NCBI GenBank assembly: GCA_026419785.1
Contig: JAODTK010005551.1
Coordinates: 1 to 64,000 of the forward strand
DNA: 64,000 nucleotides
Origin: Sclerodactyla briareus
Lineage: Eukaryota; Echinodermata; Holothuroidea; Dendrochirotida; Sclerodactylidae
Direction: 5' to 3'
In this document: one piece after another, positions 48,241-59,104 of the stretch
How the letters are laid out: each line of letters starts with the position of its first letter
How positions within the stretch are numbered: the first letter of the stretch is position 1
Position numbers and translations under genes: made by a program
The notes under the pieces: generated by a model
The model's database searches: none
What the model saw: only the letters and a program-made list of their open reading frames with translations
Told to the model about the DNA's origin: nothing

Positions 48241-51200
48241 CACATAGTTCAAGTTTTTCAAATCGAACATTAGGACACAGGACATGTAAGCCCTATCTAC
48301 TATACCACACACTTCTTACATGTTTAGGGAGGTACCGCTTTTACGAATGCTGTTTTACCAAAATGAATCACAGCCTCAATGTTTAAATGAGACACCCATA
48401 TGCCGTTATTACTGTAGCTTGGATAAGATTCGACCAATGGTAATAGGCAATTTTATTGCAACTCTGTTTCACACAAGTACCCCAGAGACTGTAACAGTTA
48501 TAATATGTTTCCTATGGCGGTCTGGTTCATCACAAAGGGTCATGACCAATCATCCTCTTTCATAGTAGAAATAATGTTCTTATACGAGTATGGGGCGATA
48601 GGTGTACAATCCAGACTGTTTTGTTCGAACATAGGGTCGGGGACGGTTATCATTGCTAGCCAATATCCGGACTCCCATTACGATTTGCAAAGCTTTGTCG
48701 AAATGAACGGGGAATAATCCCTAATTGTCTCACCTTTTTCGTTGACATGAAAACATTTTCCAGGGCTTGTTTTTTTTTTTTTTTTGTAATGACTAGAGTG
48801 AAAGAGTAGGAATGCTGTTTTGTACACAAAGGCTTTTTTCCCGTCCTAAACTCCCTCTTGGCCTTACGATCGTGATGATTCCGTTATAGCGTGGATGTGA
48901 GTACAACATGGATGCGATCCTGGAAAACAAACAACACCTTGCGTGTCACGTTTTCTGAATACAAACACCAGAGACCACACCGATAAGGTTGCTATCCTGA
49001 TTTGGTATGTTCATCGATATAAACTGAAATGGGAGTTTTATAGCATGTTACATGATAGATAGCTGATATAGCACATTGTAAGTAGAAGTGCAGGTACATA
49101 TAACAACCCCCTTGATAGATGAAGAAAAGGAAGAAAAACAAAAAAAGATGAAAAAAAAGAAAACAGTTAGGTATCCCTGTGTAGTTCGATGGCTCCTGAT
49201 TAAATAATACGAATATCACTTAGTTGATCGACACTGGCAAGAAAATATACAACTTAGGGGTTCCAGATGGACACGCCAGATATTCCACCCAATCAAGTTC
49301 ACAATACATGGAATTTGAGTCTCTGTCTGTGATATTAATGAAGTGTCCGGGAACTGTATTGGATGGAGGACACGATGCGAGCTGATGATTTCAGCAGGGT
49401 GAACTCTCTAGTTTTTCTTACTGTGATGAATATTTCTTGAATGGACTTCAGTATAAGTGACTTTCGAGGGTGGACGGCGATGGAGTGGCCTTGTGCGTTG
49501 TAATTTTGACTAAGCAAATGAGCAATGTTTTATGTGGTTGCAGTATCTTAGAACCCCGAGTGTTGATCAGGCACTCCTGCTCTAATGATATAATTGTTTC
49601 TACGTGCGGTTACACTAAAACCTTATAGTGTGATGTGACAGCGATGATCCTTCACTGTCCTGGTCAGGATTGGCCAATATATGGCAATGATGTCAGACTG
49701 CGAAAGATAAAAATAGAGAACTACCGGCGACAACGTGGGCTTGAGGTAGGGGAACATTGTCTATGAGTTTGTCTGTGGGTTACTGTCATGGCGAACGAAG
49801 TTGACCTGAAGTCGTCGAAATGGCTGAGGGTGATGCGAGGCCCGTGTACCGTTGTATGGCGAATGAGTTTGATCACTGGAGCGAGATGGAGAATAGAGAT
49901 GAGCTCAGAAACAAGTTGGCGTTGAATAATAAATCCTGTGAGAGGGCTTAAGGACAGTGCGATCGGAATGAGAAACCAACTGTTTTCTACCGTGCCTGGC
50001 TTAGGCTAAGCAGGAGGCGAGGAAAAAAAGGAAACGTGAAGGGGTGTGTTACTCAGAGTTGACAAGGATGAAGGTGAATAAGTAAGGTAAATTCCAGTGA
50101 CGAAGCAGGCTAGTCTGCGTTCAGGACATCGTGGTGACAGATCGTGAAGGTCGAGCGCCGTCGAGTGATGCAGTGAGTCGCAGGTGAAGACGTGGCTGTA
50201 AGGTTATCACGATACAGTGACTGTTTGTGTAGACACCGATTACAGAAGCCTTTAACGTAGCGCAACTGGTAAAATGATGGAAGGTGTAAGGCGTTGTGAG
50301 GTAAACAAGGCGTCAGGTGGGGAGAAATTACTTATATGATATTGAGTTGACTGAGGCTGAACGAAGGATAATAGCAGTGACCCACCGTAGAAGAAATGAA
50401 GATGGTAGGAAAGTTGGCTGAAGAATCTGGCTGAAATTCTCGGATGTTGACGATCATGAAGGTATAAAAGGTTACCCTCTTTCGTTGATGTAAGGAGCGG
50501 CGCTGCAGCTGGAAAAACCCAGAATTCATGGGGTTGCCAGATCGACAATAAATGTCAAACAGTCGGATTGGTTGCAGATCTCTTATTAGGAAGCGACACT
50601 TATTCAGTGTTTTTATTTTGATGAGTATTATCACCGTCACCATGTCACAGTCCTCGTCACAATCAAACCTCATCTGGCAGGAGGCGAAATGACAGCGTCC
50701 CCAAAATTAACCTTTCGTGGTGACGCGTCCTTTTAAAATTCGACAATTTCGTAAGAATTGCTTGTTGATGGTAGGAAGTTTTCCAACAGCCTCCTCCCCG
50801 GCATTAAAAAATTTGCATTTCTGCAGCGGTTTTGTCAGCCAACGAGATCTGAGTTGGTACAAATTGGAGACGGCAAATCGTCTCATAGTTCCAAATTATC
50901 CACGAAAGTCGGCGGCTGCTTGGCCGAACTTCAAAAACGATACTTTCTCCCCAATAAGAATATAGGAATTGTTCCGGAGTGCATTCCTGATTAGGGATAT
51001 GAATGGTGAATGATATTAAGATTTACATCGACGACATCATTGGATTCCACATATTGAGCCAGCGACAGCTATAATGTTAAAAATGGATTTCAAGTGGGGA
51101 AATCTTACAATTGGCCTAAGCCGTGGTGTTCACGATGAATTACTGAAAGGTCCAGTGCCTTTCCTGTATTATTGTATTTTTTCGAGCATAGGATGACCGA

Positions 51201-52031
51201 ATCAGCCATTGAGTGTTCTTGCATGCTTCATGGTGTCAGGCTAGCATGTTGTATATTTGCGACCGGTAACAAAAGGACGCTCAAGATTATAGTTGAACAC
51301 CGACGCCCGGGTGGGGGGACAGGAAGCCATTTTGCCACCACCTTGATCGCCGTGCAAGATTAGAGGATGTTTACAGGGAGGGATTTATCCCGTCGTATAT
51401 CCCCAGAAAGGTTCGGTTGGGAAATTAGATATCACTAGGATGTATCCTTTCGATTCTTCGCTACTGAATATTCATTTTCATTTTATAGTCACTTCTTAGT
51501 TTCAGGTGTTATACTGACCCCAAACTTAAATTCAAACTTAATAGTGAGTTACAGGATATGCTCATAGGTATGCCCTAGGGGCCGGAATTTTTCAGGGAGT
51601 AAACGGCCCATCAAGGCCTGGAGGAAACTGGGACATTATTGTCCGCACCTCAGTTTTCATCAGGTACACGGTGTGGGGTGGGGGTAATCAAATGCTGACG
51701 GAAATTGCAGATTTCATCCTCGGTTGCCTTCTGCTCCGAAACCTGTGATGGAGCAACCAGCGAGAGAAGGCAAAAACAGGTACCCAAGTCTTTGGTTATG
51801 ACTAGACCGGGAAGGCCGACGCTCCACTAATTGTACTATCCAACTCGGTAATTGAACCGTGCATAAGATTCAAATCTACGCATAGACGAGGATTCAATTA
51901 TCAGGGTCGGGTTTAAGGTCAGTTCATATTTTTGTGCAAATTCAAACAAACGACGGGCGCTGAGATTAGGGGCTCCGTAGATAGAGGGGCTTTGAGCCAA
52001 TGTCCAGTGCGCTCAGACGGCCCTGCAAACA
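48241..52031. other. No gene recognised between blocks B and C
   Basis: A T15 run lies at 48,770-48,785. A purine-rich plus strand runs from about 49,600 to 50,450. Short overlapping frames at 50,717-50,994 have no motif I recognise. There is no visible repeat copy elsewhere in the window. Confidence 0.5.
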
Positions 52032-52440
52032 ATGAACAGATACCTCTTATGAGGTTAAAGCACAACGTTGTCGGAGGAGACAGGTGGCTTGAAAATGGAG
52101 CGAACTGGATCAGTTAAGTTGGGGGGTTTTTTGCCCCCATTTATTTGTGATAGTCAACCGACTAACACAAATGCACTTCCGATCGATAGGATTGAATGTC
52201 GACATAGCTCAAATGAGTTCAATAATTCTTCACATCGTTAGTCTGGCGCCCTCTCCATAGTATCACGGATTGCGGTAGATGTTGCAAAGTTAATAACCAG
52301 GCGAGGCTGTCGAGTGAGAGCCGAATAATTGAACGACAAATAAACCATCTTCCGAAGAACAAAAGAGAATAGGGATGACGAGGCCTGACGTCAGAACTCA
52401 CAAGTAACCGTAGAAAAAGAACATCGAATGGAAATTTATT
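52032..52440 (+). repeat. Segmental duplication block C (partial third copy)
   Basis: About 400 bp matching block A at 15,538-15,945, including the stretch with the 'cgatcgataggattgaatgtcgacatagctc' type core (positions 52,180-52,210). The same stretch is in block B at 45,680-45,900. C resembles A (about 93% by eye over 15,660-15,755) much more than B does. The homology stops at about 52,410-52,440, where unrelated sequence begins. Confidence 0.8.
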
Positions 52441-53559
52441 TTAGTTCGATGCTTCAAATTCAAACGTTATTTATTCAAATGTTATTTCTCAGAGAAAATG
52501 TTGCGGGGGTTCGACAGGTTAGTCTGAGGATCGCCTGGAGGCTCAAAGCGTTGACTTTAGCAAATCTATTATAGGTAAATGATATATTCTGTTTGAACGA
52601 TCATTGCATGGAAAAAGTAGAGATATATTGTTGTTTATTAGCTACACATGTAAAAAATATTTCGTTACTTAGAACCTGTAGATCGAAGCAACGACGTAAA
52701 CAACGACGTACAAAAACAGTATAAAGTATGTATAACAAACCTGGTTTTTCAACAGGGAGGGTATATCATTAGTCTGACATTGGCTAACAAGTTATAGGAT
52801 GATGGTAGTGAGTTTTTTATATCTACCCCCTCCACCCCCCCCCTCACCTCCAATTTACTTGATCCTGAGGACATGGGATAGTAATCTGTTTCATGCTATC
52901 AAAGTACGTTGCTATGCACACATGGATTAGAAGCAAGCACGGTTGCACTGTATTTTTTTTGTTCTCAAGCGGATACTAATAGGAATGATCTGTCAAGGGT
53001 ATACAACCATCAAAAAGAATTCCGCGATAATCTGATGATACAGCCTGTAATATGAAGATGAATTTTATTTTACAGTTGTATATCATTCTAAGACGGCGAT
53101 CATGAGTACTTGACCTCGTAAAAAATGTGTGATGTTCAAGGGGAAAGACGTATACACAATGAACAATCACGAATAGATGGTATCATGTTCATCGGTAATT
53201 GTAATCAACTATATTAAATTTAACTTTTAAATATGGAACCAGGCGCCAGAATACAGCGGGGTGATCTTATCAACGACCACTGGAGCTATGTTCAGCGTGG
53301 TATTGGCATGGGTCTGCGAAATAGAATTCGCTTTTTGTATGGACATAAGAATATTTTGTAATATTTATCGGATAACGCTCTCTAATATTAGTATTCTCGA
53401 AATTCCAGACCGTTAAATAGGGGGTCATCTGCGACAGCGTGTTAGTCAAACTATGTGACTCTAAGAATCTATCAATTAGTAGAACCAATTACTCTCCAAT
53501 CGCTTTTTTCAAACTATAGTCTGTAATAACATCATTGTGGATAAATCGTTCTCATTTCC
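52441..53559. other. No gene recognised
   Basis: AT-rich sequence with a pyrimidine-rich C-run stretch at 52,825-52,855. It ends at the CR1/L2 fragment. Confidence 0.5.
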
Positions 53560-54264
53560 TATTGCATTGCCTCTTCAACTGATATGCAGATGATCTCCAG
53601 ATCAGGCCTATATTTACTTGGATATACCGCTTAGCCTATTTTAAATGATGAATTACACTTTGAAGAACATTTCATCAGAGCTTCCTTTGCTTATACAAGA
53701 TTGGCCAACTCGCTATCTAGACAGCACATCTTCCGACATGGCTCATCCTGCCTCCGTCACTCTCGACTGGAATATTGCAAACAGTCTCCTGTACAGTTTA
53801 CCCTTCACTGAACTCTGCAAACTCCAACTCATTCAGATTCTGCTGCTCGACTCGTCATCAGCAACACTCCTCAGCCGTCCCCGCAGGGCAATATTCAGGT
53901 TCTATGGAGACAGATGCTTTCAGTCTGGCAGCTCGAAGAGTGTGGAAAACATGCCAGTTGCCATTAGTAGAATACCCTGGAAATTTTCTTTAACCGTTTT
54001 TTTTAAGAGTGATTTGAGAAAACCCCTTATCAGCTTGTTTAACTGTTAGTTTGCTGTGCTTTATTATTAGCCTCTTTGAATTGTATCGCTTGTTGTGGTT
54101 TATCATCGTATTCTCGTCGTTTACTTGCATCAGTCCCACCCGTTGTGACGAGTGCAGTGCATGGATTCGTGGCTTCAGGCATGGTATTGCATTTCACTGT
54201 TCAGCGCTTTGAGATTTCTGGGAAGAGTGCTCTATAAAGTTTATAATATTATTATATTATATTT
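53560..54264 (+). mobile_element. CR1/L2-type LINE 3' end
   Basis: An RT active-site YADDLQ is readable at 53,583-53,600. After a deletion, a frame from about 53,761 gives an NSLLYSLPFTELCKLQLIQ segment (about 53,779-53,835), then SAARLVIS in another frame (near 53,840), a YGDRCF segment (near 53,903) with SLAARRVWK in the alternate frame, and FKSDL near the end (about 54,000). These are in the normal order of CR1/L2 C-termini. The 3' UTR closes with 'tcagcgctttgag', 'gtgctctataaagttta' and an ATT-rich tail (54,241-54,264), the usual CR1/L2 ending. Several frameshifts make it non-functional, and it is heavily 5'-truncated. It is in the opposite orientation to the CR1/L2 fragment at 12.7-13.3 kb. 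Confidence 0.85.
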
Positions 54265-54639
54265 GGACCGATGAATATCCGAAGGAAGGTGAAAAACGGT
54301 CAGACAGTTTTTTTCACAGTATCATAAAAGAACGCCGACTCTAATCCCAGAACTGCAACAAAGCAGGAATCAGAAGTAAGATTACAATGGAAAACTAAGC
54401 GCAATCGACTGGATATCCATTTCAGCTCATTGTTGGATACCTCTGACAAGTGAGGGGCGTGACGACTACTGAACTGAACCAGAATGCAAGGCATTTCATA
54501 CTCGCGATAAAAAGATGGGCATGGAGAGGTGCTATCTTTTTCATGTAGATTTTTTTTTTGAGGGAGTACCTGAGTTAATTATACCCCCCAGCCTTGGGTG
54601 GGTGATGGATACCCTGTCCATATCAAATTGAGAGTGGAC

Positions 54640-55190
54640 AGTCCCGTTCCCGAATTTGAAAAATCAAAAAAGGTTTGGCCTCTGATGACCTTAAAATGGA
54701 CCTCCACTTTGATCAGGAAACAAAATGTAGTTTACATCCACCAAGTTTCGTTCAAATCCCGACAAAGTTGAAAAATCGATAAATCATGCCAAAATTGACC
54801 TCTGATGCACCTGAAAGACATTTTTCGGGACCAATTGTGACCCCACCCACCAAGTTTCGTTCCAATATGTACGAAGTTTGAATGAAAAACCGCCATAAAT
54901 TAACAAAATTTGACTCCGATGACCTTGAAATACCTCCATTGTTTTTCGGGACGAATTGTTATACCTACCCACCAAGATTCGTCTACATCGAACAAATTAT
55001 TAATAAATTCGCACACATGGAACACCTCAAAAATAGAAGGAAGCAGACATGCAGTATTGCCCATTTTCGAACTTATCTGAGATTTCATGGGGGTGGGACA
55101 TGTGCACCAAGTTTCGTGTCCAATCGGATGTCATTCCATATCTTGGCGGTTCTTGGGTATAGGAGAACATTTTTGCACCATTAAATGACC
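54640..55190 (+). repeat. Minisatellite, ~109-136 bp units with a 'ccaccaagtttcgt' core
   Basis: The core recurs at 54,738, 54,847, 54,969 (as ccaccaagattcg) and 55,105 (caccaagtttcg), giving spacings of about 109, 122 and 136 bp. Between the cores come 'tttgac(c)tc(t/c)gatg', 'ccttgaaa' and 'tttttcgggac(c/g)aattgt' in constant order. Units are 65-80% alike. Long minus-strand frames crossing it (for example 55,027-55,446) are by-products of the repeat. Confidence 0.88.
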
Positions 55191-55575
55191 CAGTCGAAAA
55201 GATAGTGTAAAAGCGCCCCCCCCCAAAACATCGAAACACCCACTCCGTTTCAGAAATGGTGTTGCTTTGGCATGTGTCCCTAGATTGTTTTTGTGCTCTG
55301 AAACAGATTTTATTTCTGGCTGTACACAAAAGGTTCCCTACTTGGCCAGGGTGATGTGAATCGGTCTGGGCTAGATTTGGCCCGCACAGCAAAATGCGGC
55401 CAAAAATGTGGAAACAAGCTGTGCTGCCGCCTAAAAGGCATGACAAAAGCTAACCTGCCCTGAAAAACTATTTGGTATTTAATGCGACCATGAACCCACA
55501 TTTGAAACTGGTTTAAATAAGTTAAACACACGTAAAATAAAACACAACACATTGCACTAGCTGTCATCAAAACGG

Positions 55576-55668
55576 AAAAAAAAAACGGAATCTGCGGGAC
55601 ACGAAGGAATCGAACCCGAGCCGCGAGATCCGAAACGTTCGCGTGTTAAACCACTAACCAGCTTGGCG
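55576..55668 (-). ncRNA. tRNA-derived Pol III unit (SINE head or tRNA pseudogene)
   Basis: On the minus strand a box A-like TGGTTAGTGG (55,651-55,660) is followed about 34 bp later by a perfect box B, GGTTCGATTCC (55,606-55,616). Twenty bases further is a T10 terminator (55,576-55,585). A TTTCGGA stretch sits where an anticodon loop would be (anticodon TCG, arginine-like, 55,631-55,633). I cannot form a 7-bp acceptor stem, and the anticodon stem pairs only as CGCGA/TCGCG around an enlarged loop, so it is not a working tRNA. Most likely a SINE head or decayed tRNA. Transcription is plausible but not shown. Confidence 0.6.
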
Positions 55669-56762
55669 GTCACGTGATGTGCTGTGAATTGTGAATCTAT
55701 GTATCGAACGTATCGATCGAAGGTATCGAGATGTATAGAGTGCGAAGGACGTGGTGGATTTGTCTACTAAAGATGTGTATTATTTGCGGAAGAAAATGTT
55801 GAAAGTGATTGTAGGACCCCAATTTCTCAGGACCGTGGAATTTTCACGGACATCAGTTGAACAAGAGGAATGCGAATCCTGTTCTGGGACGGCTGTTGTG
55901 TGTTTTGTTTAACCAGGCTAATTAATTGGCCGTGAGGACTTGCAGGCAAAGGCACGTTAAAATTCTATTATTTTACAAAATAATAGCCTATTTGTATTTG
56001 AAAACAGTTCATGAATGAATGGGAGCCAGAAATATCAGGGATTACGTCCTGTATCTTTCTTACACAGGTCAAAAACATCTAGGCGAACACATTTCGTACG
56101 AAAGCACTTCGTAAGAGAACTGTTCGCACTTGGCTCTGGGCAAGGCTGTGGTGTGGAAGCGAGCCGTCTCTGCAATGTGCTCTCATTGAAGTCTAGCGAA
56201 TCAGCTTCCTGTTTTTCGGGACGTGATCAACGCTATATTGGGGGTATTTTAAGGGACCACCTTAATTTTAATTGCGCGAGCGAAACAGATAAATGATGAA
56301 GTCATTTCGATGCGTAGCCAAATGGAACTTGCTAATCCTAAAATAAAATTACATTTTATCGGTTTGTTTACTTCGTAAGAATCACAGAGACAAACTGTTG
56401 GAACCGAGTTGTTCTATATCAACGTCTTTCCGCTCCGCCCACTGAAATTGGTCAAAATCTCGATTTTGAAGCGTTCGGCAGCTGTCCGGCGCTCCAATTC
56501 TGACGTAACATGACTAGAATTAAAAAATATTACCCAAACTTACAATGCGCATTGCGATATCTCGATTGCTAGAGACTTTTTGCACACACGTCACCAGAGA
56601 ACCGTTCATATTATAACCATAACATTCCATTGATAATTTTAGTGAGCGACTGCGTCAAGGCTACAGAAATGTAACCATCGCACCCAAAACGACTAAATAC
56701 CAAGCGATTTCATCGCTCGTAAAAATGACAGGACCATTGGCCTCCGTCACACTAACCTAACA

Positions 56763-56793
56763 AGAGAGAGAGAGAGGAGAGAGATAGAGATGG
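56763..56793 (+). repeat. GA microsatellite
   Basis: Run of GA dinucleotides with two interruptions, in otherwise unrecognised sequence. Confidence 0.85.
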
Positions 56794-57187
56794 TGCACCC
56801 CGGCTGTGCCTGACAAGTAACTGACCTTGGCGTCACTGGCCGGAAGGTGACAGCACACGGCGTGCACATGCTGACTCGGCGTTCCCTGGTCCCGTTAATC
56901 CATACGAGATTACCTTGAGAGTGTTATGTGGTATATCTTTCGCATTGATTCTTTTAAAAGAAGAATGATCACCATTAGAAGGTATCAAAAGTGAAGCCAT
57001 CTTTTCACCAATATTGTACCTTAAATGAAATCACTCTCACACGTACCGCATTTTCGTTTCGTTACTCGATTTCATGTTCTCAAAATTCCGCAGCTAATAC
57101 AATGCGATAGAACGAGGGCCACAGTTGACATAGTTTGCCTAGATCCGAGGCGACTGGGGTTTGCTAAAAATATTTTTTTAGCCACAA

Positions 57188-57403
57188 ATTTAGTTTAGTT
57201 TAGTTTAGTGAGGAAGGCTCAGGAAGGACAAAATCCTCATAGGAGACCCTGAAGCCACAACATCCCAAGAGAGAAGAACAACCCAGATGCCTCGATGGGG
57301 AGAAGACGACCCACAACATTGAAAAATGAATTTCAGTAAGGTGCTTGAACGGCCATCTCACACTTCTAAGACAGAAACACCATCTTTCGGCAAGGCTATG
57401 CAT
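57188..57403 (-). repeat. Probable interspersed repeat ending in (TTTAG)n
   Basis: Four to five TTTAG units (57,188-57,210) adjoin a stretch open in the minus strand for 67 codons. A pentamer tail beside a short non-repeated body is typical of a SINE or MITE end, but only one copy is in this window, so the call rests on shape alone. Confidence 0.35.
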
Positions 57404-58802
57404 TCTCTCTCGGGCGAACGAAACCTATTTCGATTGTCCAATCTACAGCGTTTACCACGAGCTTAAGGGCAATTGTTTTAATCTATTGGTGGTAACTTTG
57501 AAGAACTCAAAGAATAATGGAAGGTAATGCCTGGCCAGAAAGTTCACTAAGCTTGAAAAAGATCCATGGACCAATCAATAAAAACTGTATTCATATCATT
57601 ATCCAATCATATGATGACAATTGTAACTAATGACTGAACAACCGCGTGAATCATTTGAAGTGTAACATTTATATTCTCAATCGGTAAACTCCGAATAAAA
57701 CCTTACAGAATTAGGGCCCGAATATACAAGGAACCCTAATTGTCGTATGCGGTGTTGAGGGGAAAATCATCAGTACATATATACATGTGAATGTCTGAAA
57801 AATGTGGCATACATACACAACATATCTCCGTATGACCATGCGACACTTTTGGGGATACGTTTTTGCACTAACTGAACGTCCTTCCTGGATGTTCGAGAAG
57901 CTCGCTAAAGAGCATCGTGCGTGGCTAGGTGAAACCACGAGTTTAGGCAATGGCTTCATCCTTTTTAGTGGATTGTGATTTTATTTTTATTTTGATGCAA
58001 TCCAGTGTACACTAGGCTGACTGATAGGGAAAAGTAGACAAGGACCGCCATGTTTAATGGAGCTAAAAATTCAATGTCACGGAATGCCCACATGACGGGA
58101 AGCCCTCAAGCTTGACCTGATCACGTCTGAATAAAATTGGCGATGTACGACCACTCATCAGTCCACATGAATGAACCCGGGCAGCATTGGTTCATGAAGT
58201 AGAATACCTTAGGGAACGAATATCCTCGCTAGCATCCCTCAATTGTCATAGTGTTATGTTTAGTTTTCTCAAGCATCTCAACGTGCCAGGAGTGATGTGC
58301 GTGAAATTCGGGAGGCCCGGAGAGGGTTGCAGAAACGAGGCTGTTATTGTTGCCTGTTGCCGTTCCACGAGATAATTTGGGAAGATAGAAGTCAACTACT
58401 ACTGAACTGCTATAACTGGCATTTACATACATGGAGAATATTTAGGAATGAATTTTGTTAGCCTTCATGAATAGGGGAAATAGGGGGAAGTGATGATGGC
58501 GTAGATCGGCGAGGATAGAGTTGACAAACTAGATTAGGCAAAAAACGATAACATACATTCATCACTCAACACTTGTATGGAGCGAGTGCTACCTCGTGGT
58601 AGTGACAACGTCTGTTGTGGTCATCAATCGGCAATTAGATGTGGTTATGTGCTTTTTCTTACAAACCAAACTGCTGTTTTAATCGGCAATGTCCACGGCC
58701 TTCCTCCAGGTGGGAGAAACTCGCCTGCTTCTTTCACTCCAAGGCTCCTCTTTTATCCGATTAAGACAACTTGAAGACCATTTGTTTCTCCATGATTGGC
58801 CG

Positions 58803-59104
58803 CCGGATACTACGAAAACGAACGAGAGTTTCAAAACTGATTGTCAGTTTGTAAATGAAGTATTGTCATTGAGTTATCGGTTCACTTGGAATATTATGAC
58901 GCTAGGCAGCAGGCCAAACTAATTACACGCTTGGTAAATCGACTACCTGGATCGTCGGATATATTACAAAAACGAACGAAAGTACCAAAACTGATTGTCA
59001 GTTTGTATATGGAGTCCTGTCAGCGAGTTATCAGTTAACTTGAGCTGATTTGACGCTAGGTAGCAAGCCAAACTAATCACATGCTTGATAGAATAACATA
59101 CCCG
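58803..59104 (+). repeat. Two-copy 153-bp tandem duplication
   Basis: Units start at about 58,803 and 58,956. Both carry 'aaaacgaacga(g/a)ag', 'aaaactgattgtcagtttgta', 'gacgctagg(c/t)agca' and 'gccaaactaat(t/c)aca', in that order, at about 80% identity. Confidence 0.9.

Larger units (their letters stand above)
55669..58802. other. Mostly unrecognised sequence
   Basis: Apart from the GA microsatellite and the (TTTAG)n repeat nothing is identified. The 93-codon frame at 56,015-56,296 has no motif I recognise. Confidence 0.5.

Noticed and set aside
55027..55446. 139-codon minus-strand frame
   Set aside because: Runs through the minisatellite at 54.64-55.19 kb; open frame explained by repeat composition.
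55594..55667. Functional tRNA-Arg(UCG)
   Set aside because: Box B and anticodon-like loop are present but there is no acceptor stem, the T-stem is weak and the anticodon loop is enlarged.
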